DNA of 64,000 nucleotides, from the NCBI GenBank assembly GCA_028622995.1, contig JAJQJQ010000014.1, forward strand, positions 4,526,001 through 4,590,000. The letters run 5' to 3'. Origin of the DNA: Panagrolaimus kolymaensis (taxonomy: Eukaryota > Nematoda > Chromadorea > Rhabditida > Panagrolaimidae). The notes beneath the pieces are model-generated. The model did not search any database. It was not told the origin of the DNA and saw only the letters and a list, made by a program, of their open reading frames with translations. Below are positions 49,901-62,900 of the stretch, in pieces; position 1 is the first letter of the stretch, and the number at the start of each line of letters is the position of its first letter. The position numbers and the translations under genes are program-made.

Positions 49901-52900
49901 TAGAAACAAAAAATATTATTTGAAAAAATTAACTCAAATCGAGTATGTGATTTGGAGATTCTTAAAATAGCTTCTTTATGAACGCTTGCATTTATTTTCA
50001 TAGAGGGAAAGATTTTATTTTTGTCGCTGTCAAAATTAGAAACAAAAAATATTATTTGAAAAAATTAACTCAAATCGAGTATGTGATTTGGAGATTCTTA
50101 AAATAGCTTCTTTATGAACGCTTGCATTTAAATTTTGTTGAAGAAATTTATTAATTTTTGTCGTTGTCAAAATTAGAAACAAAAAATATTATTTGAAAAA
50201 ATTAACTCAAATCGAGTATGTGATTTGGAGATTCTTAAAATAGCTTCTTTATGAACGCTTGCATTTAAATTTTGTTGAAGAAATTTATTAATTTTTGTCG
50301 TTGTCAAAATTAGAAACAAAAAATATTATTTGAAAAAATTAACTCAAATCGAGTATGTGATTTGGAGATTCTTAAAATAGCTTCTTTATGAACGCTTGCA
50401 TTTATTTTCATAGAGGGAAAGATTTTATTTTTGTCGCTGTCAAAATTAGAAACAAAAAATATTATTTGAAAAAATTAACTCAAATCGAGTATGTGATTTG
50501 GAGATTCTTAAAATAGCTTCTTTATGAACGCTTGCATTTATTTTCATAGAGGGAAAGATTTTATTTTTGTCGCTTTCAAAATTAGAAACAAAAAATATTA
50601 TTTGAAAAAATTAACTCAAATCGAGTATGTGATTTGGAGATTCTTAAAATAGCTTCTTTATGAACGCTTGCATTTATTTTCATAGAGGGAAAGATTTTAT
50701 TTTTGTCGCTGTCAAAATTAGAAACAAAAAATATTATTTGAAAAAATTAACTCAAATCGAGTATGTGATTTGGAGATTCTTAAAATAGCTTCTTTATGAA
50801 CGCTTGCATTTAAATTTTGTTGAAGAAATTTATTAATTTTTGTCGTTGTCAAAATTAGAAACAAAAAATATTATTTGAAAAAATTAACTCAAATCGAGTA
50901 TGTGATTTGGAGATTCTTAAAATAGCTTCTTTATGAACGCTTGCATTTATTTTCATAGAGGGAAAGATTTTATTTTTGTCGCTTTCAAAATTAGAAACAA
51001 AAAATATTATTTGAAAAAATTAACTCAAATCGAGTATGTGATTTGGAGATTCTTAAAATAGCTTCTTTATGAACGCTTGCATTTATTTTCATAGAGGGAA
51101 AGATTTTATTTTTGTCGCTGTCAAAATTAGAAACAAAAAATATTATTTGAAAAAATTAACTCAAATCGAGTATGTGATTTGGAGATTCTTAAAATAGCTT
51201 CTTTATGAACGCTTGCATTTATTTTCATAGAGGGAAAGATTTTATTTTTGTCGCTGTCAAAATTAGAAACAAAAAATATTATTTGAAAAAATTAACTCAA
51301 ATCGAGTATGTGATTTGGAGATTCTTAAAATAGCTTCTTTATGAACGCTTGCATTTAAATTTTGTTGAAGAAATTTATTAATTTTTGTCGTTGTCAAAAT
51401 TAGAAACAAAAAATATTATTTGAAAAAATTAACTCAAATCGAGTATGTGATTTGGAGATTCTTAAAATAGCTTCTTTATGAACGCTTGCATTTATTTTCA
51501 TAGAGGGAAAGATTTTATTTTTGTCGCTTTCAAAATTAGAAACAAAAAATATTATTTGAAAAAATTAACTCAAATCGAGTATGTGATTTGGAGATTCTTA
51601 AAATAGCTTCTTTATGAACGCTTGCATTTATTTTCATAGAGGGAAAGATTTTATTTTTGTCGCTGTCAAAATTAGAAACAAAAAATATTATTTGAAAAAA
51701 TTAACTCAAATCGAGTATGTGATTTGGAGATTCTTAAAATAGCTTCTTTATGAACGCTTGCATTTATTTTCATAGAGGGAAAGATTTTATTTTTGTCGCT
51801 GTCAAAATTAGAAACAAAAAATATTATTTGAAAAAATTAACTCAAATCGAGTATGTGATTTGGAGATTCTTAAAATAGCTTCTTTATGAACGCTTGCATT
51901 TATTTTCATAGAGGGAAAGATTTTATTTTTGTCGCTTTCAAAATTAGAAACAAAAAATATTATTTGAAAAAATTAACTCAAATCGAGTATGTGATTTGGA
52001 GATTCTTAAAATAGCTTCTTTATGAACGCTTGCATTTATTTTCATAGAGGGAAAGATTTTATTTTTGTCGCTGTCAAAATTAGAAACAAAAAATATTATT
52101 TGAAAAAATTAACTCAAATCGAGTATGTGATTTGGAGATTCTTAAAATAGCTTCTTTATGAACGCTTGCATTTAAATTTTGTTGAAGAAATTTATTAATT
52201 TTTGTCGTTGTCAAAATTAGAAACAAAAAATATTATTTGAAAAAATTAACTCAAATCGAGTATGTGATTTGGAGATTCTTAAAATAGCTTCTTTATGAAC
52301 GCTTGCATTTATTTTCATAGAGGGAAAGATTTTATTTTTGTCGCTTTCAAAATTAGAAACAAAAAATATTATTTGAAAAAATTAACTCAAATCGAGTATG
52401 TGATTTGGAGATTCTTAAAATAGCTTCTTTATGAACGCTTGCATTTATTTTCATAGAGGGAAAGATTTTATTTTTGTCGCTGTCAAAATTAGAAACAAAA
52501 AATATTATTTGAAAAAATTAACTCAAATCGAGTATGTGATTTGGAGATTCTTAAAATAGCTTCTTTATGAACGCTTGCATTTAAATTTTGTTGAAGAAAT
52601 TTATTAATTTTTGTCGTTGTCAAAATTAGAAACAAAAAATATTATTTGAAAAAATTAACTCAAATCGAGTATGTGATTTGGAGATTCTTAAAATAGCTTC
52701 TTTATGAACGCTTGCATTTATTTTCATAGAGGGAAAGATTTTATTTTTGTCGCTTTCAAAATTAGAAACAAAAAATATTATTTGAAAAAATTAACTCAAA
52801 TCGAGTATGTGATTTGGAGATTCTTAAAATAGCTTCTTTATGAACGCTTGCATTTATTTTCATAGAGGGAAAGATTTTATTTTTGTCGCTGTCAAAATTA

Positions 52901-53933
52901 GAAACAAAAAATATTATTTGAAAAAATTAACTCAAATCGAGTATGTGATTTGGAGATTCTTAAAATAGCTTCTTTATGAACGCTTGCATTTATTTTCATA
53001 GAGGGAAAGATTTTATTTTTGTCGCTTTCAAAATTAGAAACAAAAAATATTATTTGAAAAAATTAACTCAAATCGAGTATGTGATTTGGAGATTCTTAAA
53101 ATAGCTTCTTTATGAACGCTTGCATTTATTTTCATAGAGGGAAAGATTTTATTTTTGTCGCTGTCAAAATTAGAAACAAAAAATATTATTTGAAAAAATT
53201 AACTCAAATCGAGTATGTGATTTGGAGATTCTTAAAATAGCTTCTTTATGAACGCTTGCATTTATTTTCATAGAGGGAAAGATTTTATTTTTGTCGCTGT
53301 CAAAATTAGAAACAAAAAATATTATTTGAAAAAATTAACTCAAATCGAGTATGTGATTTGGAGATTCTTAAAATAGCTTCTTTATGAACGCTTGCATTTA
53401 TTTTCATAGAGGGAAAGATTTTATTTTTGTCGCTGTCAAAATTAGAAACAAAAAATATTATTTGAAAAAATTAACTCAAATCGAGTATGTGATTTGGAGA
53501 TTCTTAAAATAGCTTCTTTATGAACGCTTGCATTTATTTTCATAGAGGGAAAGATTTTATTTTTGTCGCTGTCAAAATTAGAAACAAAAAATATTATTTG
53601 AAAAAATTAACTCAAATCGAGTATGTGATTTGGAGATTCTTAAAATAGCTTCTTTATGAACGCTTGCATTTATTTTCATAGAGGGAAAGATTTTATTTTT
53701 GTCGCTGTCAAAATTAGAAACAAAAAATATTATTTGAAAAAATTAACTCAAATCGAGAATGTGATTTGGAGATTCTTAAAATAGCTTCTTTATGAACGCT
53801 TGCATTTATTTTCATAGAGGGAAAGATTTTATTTTTGTCGCTGTCAAAATTAGAAACAAAAAATATTATTTGAAAAAATTAACTCAAATCGAGTATGTGA
53901 TTTGGAGATTCTTAAAATAGCTTCTTTATGAAC

Positions 53934-56900
53934 GCTTTCATTTATTTTCATAGAGGGAAAGATTTTATTTTTGTCGCTGTCAAAATTAGAAACAAAAAAT
54001 ATTATTTGAAAAAATTAACTCAAATCGAGTATGTGATTTGGAGATTCTTAAAATAGCTTCTTTATGAACGCTTTCATTTATTTTCATAGAGGGAAAGATT
54101 TTATTTTTGTCGCTGTCAAAATTAGAAACAAAAAATATTATTTGAAAAAATTAACTCAAATCGAGTATGTGATTTGGAGATTCTTAAAATAGCTTCTTTA
54201 TGAACGCTTTCATTTATTTTCATAGAGGGAAAGATTTTATTTTTGTCGCTGTCAAAATTAGAAACAAAAAATATTATTTGAAAAAATTAACTCAAATCGA
54301 GTATGTGATTTGGAGATTCTTAAAATAGCTTCTTTATGAACGCTTTCATTTATTTTCATAGAGGGAAAGATTTTATTTTTGTCGCTGTCAAAATTAGAAA
54401 CAAAAAATATTATTTGAAAAAATTAACTCAAATCGAGTATGTGATTTGGAGATTCTTAAAATAGCTTCTTTATGAACGCTTTCATTTATTTTCATAGAGG
54501 GAAAGATTTTATTTTTGTCGCTGTCAAAATTAGAAACAAAAAATATTATTTGAAAAAATTAATTCAAATCGAGTATGTGATTTGGAGATTCTTAAAATAG
54601 CTTCTTTATGAACGCTTTCATTTATTTTCATAGAGGGAAAGATTTTATTTTTGTCGCTGTCAAAATTAGAAACAAAAAATATTATTTGAAAAAATTAACT
54701 CAAATCGAGTATGTGATTTGGAGATTCTTAAAATAGCTTCTTTATGAACGCTTTCATTTATTTTCATAGAGGGAAAGATTTTATTTTTGTCGCTGTCAAA
54801 ATTAGAAACAAAAAATATTATTTGAAAAAATTAATTCAAATCGAGTATGTGATTTGGAGATTCTTAAAATAGCTTCTTTATGAACGCTTTCATTTATTTT
54901 CATAGAGGGAAAGATTTTATTTTTGTCGCTGTCAAAATTAGAAACAAAAAATATTATTTGAAAAAATTAACTCAAATCGAGTATGTGATTTGGAGATTCT
55001 TAAAATAGCTTCTTTATGAACGCTTTCATTTATTTTCATAGAGGGAAAGATTTTATTTTTGTCGCTGTCAAAATTAGAAACAAAAAATATTATTTGAAAA
55101 AATTAATTCAAATCGAGTATGTGATTTGGAGATTCTTAAAATAGCTTCTTTATGAACGCTTTCATTTATTTTCATAGAGGGAAAGATTTTATTTTTGTCG
55201 CTGTCAAAATTAGAAACAAAAAATATTATTTGAAAAAATTAACTCAAATCGAGTATGTGATTTGGAGATTCTTAAAATAGCTTCTTTATGAACGCTTTCA
55301 TTTATTTTCATAGAGGGAAAGATTTTATTTTTGTCGCTGTCAAAATTAGAAACAAAAAATATTATTTGAAAAAATTAACTCAAATCGAGTATGTGATTTG
55401 GAGATTCTTAAAATAGCTTCTTTATGAACGCTTTCATTTATTTTCATAGAGGGAAAGATTTTATTTTTGTCGCTGTCAAAATTAGAAACAAAAAATATTA
55501 TTTGAAAAAATTAATTCAAATCGAGTATGTGATTTGGAGATTCTTAAAATAGCTTCTTTATGAACGCTTTCATTTATTTTCATAGAGGGAAAGATTTTAT
55601 TTTTGTCGCTGTCAAAATTAGAAACAAAAAATATTATTTGAAAAAATTAACTCAAATCGAGTATGTGATTTGGAGATTCTTAAAATAGCTTCTTTATGAA
55701 CGCTTTCATTTATTTTCATAGAGGGAAAGATTTTATTTTTGTCGCTGTCAAAATTAGAAACAAAAAATATTATTTGAAAAAATTAATTCAAATCGAGTAT
55801 GTGATTTGGAGATTCTTAAAATAGCTTCTTTATGAACGCTTTCATTTATTTTCATAGAGGGAAAGATTTTATTTTTGTCGCTGTCAAAATTAGAAACAAA
55901 AAATATTATTTGAAAAAATTAACTCAAATCGAGTATGTGATTTGGAGATTCTTAAAATAGCTTCTTTATGAACGCTTTCATTTATTTTCATAGAGGGAAA
56001 GATTTTATTTTTGTCGCTGTCAAAATTAGAAACAAAAAATATTATTTGAAAAAATTAATTCAAATCGAGTATGTGATTTGGAGATTCTTAAAATAGCTTC
56101 TTTATGAACGCTTTCATTTATTTTCATAGAGGGAAAGATTTTATTTTTGTCGCTGTCAAAATTAGAAACAAAAAATATTATTTGAAAAAATTAACTCAAA
56201 TCGAGTATGTGATTTGGAGATTCTTAAAATAGCTTCTTTATGAACGCTTTCATTTATTTTCATAGAGGGAAAGATTTTATTTTTGTCGCTGTCAAAATTA
56301 GAAACAAAAAATATTATTTGAAAAAATTAACTCAAATCGAGTATGTGATTTGGAGATTCTTAAAATAGCTTCTTTATGAACGCTTTCATTTATTTTCATA
56401 GAGGGAAAGATTTTATTTTTGTCGCTGTCAAAATTAGAAACAAAAAATATTATTTGAAAAAATTAACTCAAATCGAGTATGTGATTTGGAGATTCTTAAA
56501 ATAGCTTCTTTATGAACGCTTTCATTTATTTTCATAGAGGGAAAGATTTTATTTTTGTCGCTGTCAAAATTAGAAACAAAAAATATAATTTGAAAAAATT
56601 AACTCAAATCGAGTATGTGATTTGGAGATTCTTAAAATAGCTTCTTTATGAACGCTTTCATTTATTTTCATAGAGGGAAAGATTTTATTTTTGTCGCTGT
56701 CAAAATTAGAAACAAAAAATATTATTTGAAAAAATTAACTCAAATCGAGTATGTGATTTGGAGATTCTTAAAATAGCTTCTTTATGAACGCTTTCATTTA
56801 TTTTCATAGAGGGAAAGATTTTATTTTTGTCGCTGTCAAAATTAGAAACAAAAAATATTATTTGAAAAAATTAATTCAAATCGAGTATGTGATTTGGAGA

Positions 56901-59900
56901 TTCTTAAAATAGCTTCTTTATGAACGCTTTCATTTATTTTCATAGAGGGAAAGATTTTATTTTTGTCGCTGTCAAAATTAAAAACAAAAAATATTATTTG
57001 AAAAAATTAATTCAAATCGAGTATGTGATTTGGAGATTCTTAAAATAGCTTCTTTATGAACGCTTTCATTTATTTTCATAGAGGGAAAGATTTTATTTTT
57101 GTCGCTGTCAAAATTAGAAACAAAAAATATTATTTGAAAAAATTAATTCAAATCGAGTATGTGATTTGGAGATTCTTAAAATAGCTTCTTTATGAACGCT
57201 TTCATTTATTTTTATAGAGGGAAAGATTTTATTTTTGTCGCTGTCAAAATTAGAAACAAAAAATATTATTTGAAAAAATTAATTCAAATCGAGTATGTGA
57301 TTTGGAGATTCTTAAAATAGCTTCTTTATGAACGCTTTCATTTATTTTCATAGAGGGAAAGATTTTATTTTTGTCGCTGTCAAAATTAAAAACAAAAAAT
57401 ATTATTTGAAAAAATTAATTCAAATCGAGTATGTGATTTGGAGATTCTTAAAATAGCTTCTTTATGAACGCTTGCATTTATTTTTATAGAGGGAAAGATT
57501 TTATTTTTGTCGCTGTCAAAATTAGAAACAAAAAATATTATTTGAAAAAATTAATTCAAATCGAGTATGTGATTTGGAGATTCTTAAAATAGCTTCTTTA
57601 TGAACGCTTTCATTTATTTTTATAGAGGGAAAGATTTTATTTTTGTCGCTGTCAAAATTAGAAACAAAAAATATTATTTGAAAAAATTAATTCAAATCGA
57701 GTATGTGATTTGGAGATTCTTAAAATAGCTTCTTTATGAACGCTTTCATTTATTTTCATAGAGGGAAAGATTTTTTTTTTGTCGCTGTCAAAATTAAAAA
57801 CAAAAAATATTATTTGAAAAAATTAATTCAAATCGAGTATGTGATTTGGAGATTCTTAAAATAGCTTCTTTATGAACGCTTTCATTTATTTTCATAGAGG
57901 GAAAGATTTTATTTTTTTCGCTGTCAAAATTAAAAACAAAAAATATTATTTGAAAAAATTAATTCAAATCGAGTATGTGATTTGGAGATTCTTAAAATAG
58001 CTTCTTTATGAACGCTTGCATTTAAATTTTGTTGAAGAAATTTATTAATTTTTGTCGTTGTCAAAATTAGAAACAAAAAATATTATTTGAAAAAATTAAT
58101 CCAAATCGAGTATGTGATTTGGAGATTCTTAAAATAGCTTCTTTATGAACGCTTTCATTTATTTTCATAGAGGGAAAGATTTTATTTTTGTCGCTGTCAA
58201 AATTAAAAACAAAAAATATTATTTGAAAAAATTAATTCAAATCGAGTATGTGATTTGGAGATTCTTAAAATAGCTTCTTTATGAACGCTTTCATTTATTT
58301 TTATAGAGGGAAAGATTTTATTTTTGTCGCTGTCAAAATTAGAAACAAAAAATATTATTTGAAAAAATTAATTCAAATCGAGTATGTGATTTGGAGATTC
58401 TTAAAATAGCTTCTTTATGAACGCTTTCATTTATTTTTATAGAGGGAAAGATTTTATTTTTGTCGCTGTCAAAATTAGAAACAAAAAATATTATTTGAAA
58501 AAATTAATTCAAATCGAGTATGTGATTTGGAGATTCTTAAAATAGCTTCTTTATGAACGCTTGCATTTATTTTCATAGAGGGAAAGATTTTATTTTTGTC
58601 GCTGTCAAAATTAAAAACAAAAAATATTATTTGAAAAAATTAATTCAAATCGAGTATGTGATTTGGAGATTCTTAAAATAGCTTCTTTATGAACGCTTTC
58701 ATTTATTTTTATAGAGGGAAAGATTTTATTTTTGTCGCTGTCAAAATTAGAAACAAAAAATATTATTTGAAAAAATTAATTCAAATCGAGTATGTGATTT
58801 GGAGATTCTTAAAATAGCTTCTTTATGAACGCTTTCATTTATTTTCATAGAGGGAAAGATTTTATTTTTGTCGCTGTCAAAATTAAAAACAAAAAATATT
58901 ATTTGAAAAAATTAATTCAAATCGAGTATGTGATTTGGAGATTCTTAAAATAGCTTCTTTATGAACGCTTTCATTTATTTTTATAGAGGGAAAGATTTTA
59001 TTTTTGTCGCTGTCAAAATTAGAAACAAAAAATATTATTTGAAAAAATTAATTCAAATCGAGTATGTGATTTGGAGATTCTTAAAATAGCTTCTTTATGA
59101 ACGCTTTCATTTATTTTCATAGAGGGAAAGATTTTATTTTTGTCGCTGTCAAAATTAAAAACAAAAAATATTATTTGAAAAAATTAATTCAAATCGAGTA
59201 TGTGATTTGGAGATTCTTAAAATAGCTTCTTTATGAACGCTTTCATTTATTTTTATAGAGGGGAAGATTTTATTTTTGTCGCTGTCAAAATTAGAAACAA
59301 AAAATATTATTTGAAAAAATTAATTCAAATCGAGTATGTGATTTGGAGATTCTTAAAATAGCTTCTTTATGAACGCTTTCATTTATTTTCATAGAGGGAA
59401 AGATTTTATTTTTGTCGCTGTCAAAATTAGAAACATAAAATATTATTTGAAAAAATTAATTCAAATCGAGTATGTGATTTGGAGATTCTTAAAATAGCTT
59501 CTTTATGAACGCTTTCATTTATTTTTATAGAGGGAAAGATTTTATTTTTGTCGCTGTCAAAATTAGAAACAAAAAATATTATTTGAAAAAATTAATTCAA
59601 ATCGAGTATGTGATTTGGAGATTCTTAAAATAGCTTCTTTATGAACGCTTTCATTTATTTTCATAGAGGGAAAGATTTTATTTTTGTCGCTGTCAAAATT
59701 AAAAACAAAAAATATTATTTGAAAAAATTAATTCAAATCGTGTATGTGATTTGGAGATTCTTAAAATAGCTTCTTTATGAACGCTTTCATTTATTTTTAT
59801 AGAGGGAAAGATTTTATTTTTGTCGCTGTCAAAATTAGAAACAAAAAATATTATTTGAAAAAATTAATTCAAATCGAGTATGTGATTTGGAGATTCTTAA

Positions 59901-62900
59901 AATAGCTTCTTTATGAACGCTTTCATTTATTTTTATAGAGGGAAAGATTTTATTTTTGTCGCTGTCAAAATTAGAAACAAAAAATATTATTTGAAAAAAT
60001 TAATTCAAATCGAGTATGTGATTTGGAGATTCTTAAAATAGCTTCTTTATGAACGCTTTCATTTATTTTCATAGAGGGAAAGATTTTATTTTTGTCGCTG
60101 TCAAAATTAAAAACAAAAAATATTATTTGAAAAAATTAATTCAAATCGAGTATGTGATTTGGAGATTCTTAAAATAGCTTCTTTATGAACGCTTTCATTT
60201 ATTTTTATAGAGGGGAAGATTTTATTTTTGTCGCTGTCAAAATTAGAAACAAAAAATATTATTTGAAAAAATTAATTCAAATCGAGTATGTGATTTGGAG
60301 ATTCTTAAAATAGCTTCTTTATGAACGCTTTCATTTATTTTCATAGAGGGAAAGATTTTATTTTTGTCGCTGTCAAAATTAGAAACATAAAATATTATTT
60401 GAAAAAATTAATTCAAATCGAGTATGTGATTTGGAGATTCTTAAAATAGCTTCTTTATGAACGCTTTCATTTATTTTTATAGAGGGAAAGATTTTATTTT
60501 TGTCGCTGTCAAAATTAGAAACAAAAAATATTATTTGAAAAAATTAATTCAAATCGAGTATGTGATTTGGAGATTCTTAAAATAGCTTCTTTATGAACGC
60601 TTTCATTTATTTTCATAGAGGGAAAGATTTTATTTTTGTCGCTGTCAAAATTAAAAACAAAAAATATTATTTGAAAAAATTAATTCAAATCGTGTATGTG
60701 ATTTGGAGATTCTTAAAATAGCTTCTTTATGAACGCTTTCATTTATTTTTATAGAGGGAAAGATTTTATTTTTGTCGCTGTCAAAATTAGAAACAAAAAA
60801 TATTATTTGAAAAAATTAATTCAAATCGAGTATGTGATTTGGAGATTCTTAAAATAGCTTCTTTATGAACGCTTTCATTTATTTTTATAGAGGGAAAGAT
60901 TTTATTTTTGTCGCTGTCAAAATTAGAAACAAAAAATATTATTTGAAAAAATTAATTCAAATCGAGTATGTGATTTGGAGATTCTTAAAATAGCTTCTTT
61001 ATGAACGCTTTCATTTATTTTTATAGAGGGAAAGATTTTATTTTTGTCGCTGTCAAAATTAGAAACAAAAAATATTATTTGAAAAAATTAATTCAAATCG
61101 AGTATGTGATTTGGAGATTCTTAAAATAGCTTCTTTATGAACGCTTTCATTTATTTTCATAGAGGGAAAGATTTTATTTTTGTCGCTGTCAAAATTAAAA
61201 ACAAAAAATATTATTTGAAAAAATTAATTCAAATCGAGTATGTGATTTGGAGATTCTTAAAATAGCTTCTTTATGAACGCTTTCATTTATTTTTATAGAG
61301 GGAAAGATTTTATTTTTGTCGCTGTCAAAATTAGAAACAAAAAATATTATTTGAAAAAATTAATTCAAATCGAGTATGTGATTTGGAGATTCTTAAAATA
61401 GCTTCTTTATGAACGCTTTCATTTATTTTCATAGAGGGAAAGATTTTATTTTTGTCGCTGTCAAAATTAGAAACATAAAATATTATTTGAAAAAATTAAT
61501 TCAAATCGAGTATGTGATTTGGAGATTCTTAAAATAGCTTCTTTATGAACGCTTTCATTTATTTTCATAGAGGGAAAGATTTTATTTTTGTCGTTGTCAA
61601 AATTAAAAACAAAAAATATTATTTGAAAAAATTAATTCAAATCGAGTATGTGATTTGGAGATTCTTAAAATAGCTTCTTTATGAACGCTTTCATTTATTT
61701 TCATAGAGGGAAAGATTTTATTTTTGTCGTTGTCAAAATTAGAAACAAAAAATATTATTTGAAAAAATTAATTCAAATCGAGTATGTGATTTGGAGATTC
61801 TTAAAATAGCTTCTTTATGAACGCTTTCATTTATTTTCATAGAGGGAAAGATTTTATTTTTGTCGTTGTCAAAATTAGAAACAAAAAATATTATTTGAAA
61901 AAATTAATTCAAATCGAGTATGTGATTTGGAGATTCTTAAAATAGCTTCTTTATGAACGCTTTCATTTATTTTCATAGAGGGAAAGATTTTATTTTTGTC
62001 GCTGTCAAAATTAAAAACAAAAAATATTATTTGAAAAAATTAATTCAAATCGAGTATGTGATTTGGAGATTCTTAAAATAGCTTCTTTATGAACGCTTTC
62101 ATTTATTTTCATAGAGGGAAAGATTTTATTTTTGTCGTTGTCAAAATTAGAAACAAAAAATATTATTTGAAAAAATTAATTCAAATCGAGTATGTGATTT
62201 GGAGATTCTTAAAATAGCTTCTTTATGAACGCTTTCATTTATTTTCATAGAGGGAAAGATTTTATTTTTGTCGTTGTCAAAATTAGAAACAAAAAATATT
62301 ATTTGAAAAAATTAATTCAAATCGAGTATGTGATTTGGAGATTCTTAAAATAGCTTCTTTATGAACGCTTTCATTTATTTTCATAGAGGGAAAGATTTTA
62401 TTTTTGTCGCTGTCAAAATTAAAAACAAAAAATATTATTTGAAAAAATTAATTCAAATCGAGTATGTGATTTGGAGATTCTTAAAATAGCTTCTTTATGA
62501 ACGCTTTCATTTATTTTCATAGAGGGAAAGATTTTATTTTTGTCGTTGTCAAAATTAGAAACAAAAAATATTATTTGAAAAAATTAATTCAAATCGAGTA
62601 TGTGATTTGGAGATTCTTAAAATAGCTTCTTTATGAACGCTTGCATTTAAATTTTGTTGAAGAAATTTATTAATTTTTGTCGTTGTCAAAATTAGAAACA
62701 AAAAATATTATTTGAAAAAATTAACTCAAATCGAGTATGTGATTTGGAGATTCTTAAAATAGCTTCTTTATGAACGCTTTCATTTATTTTCATAGAGGGA
62801 AAGATTTTATTTTTGTCGTTGTCAAAATTAGAAACAAAAAATATTATTTGAAAAAATTAATTCAAATCGAGTATGTGATTTGGAGATTCTTAAAATAGCT

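Larger units (their letters stand above)
19440..52620 (+). repeat. Array zone with mixed A-type (136 bp) and D-type (137 bp) monomers
   Basis: D-type monomers first appear with anchor 19502 and last regularly near 52620; only isolated copies occur later (about 58020-58065 and 62643-62688). Between them A-type monomers come in subtypes: GAGGG with CGCTGTC, GAGGG with CGCTTTC, GAGAG with CGCTTTC. Their order is irregular in some stretches and periodic in others. Confidence 0.9.
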
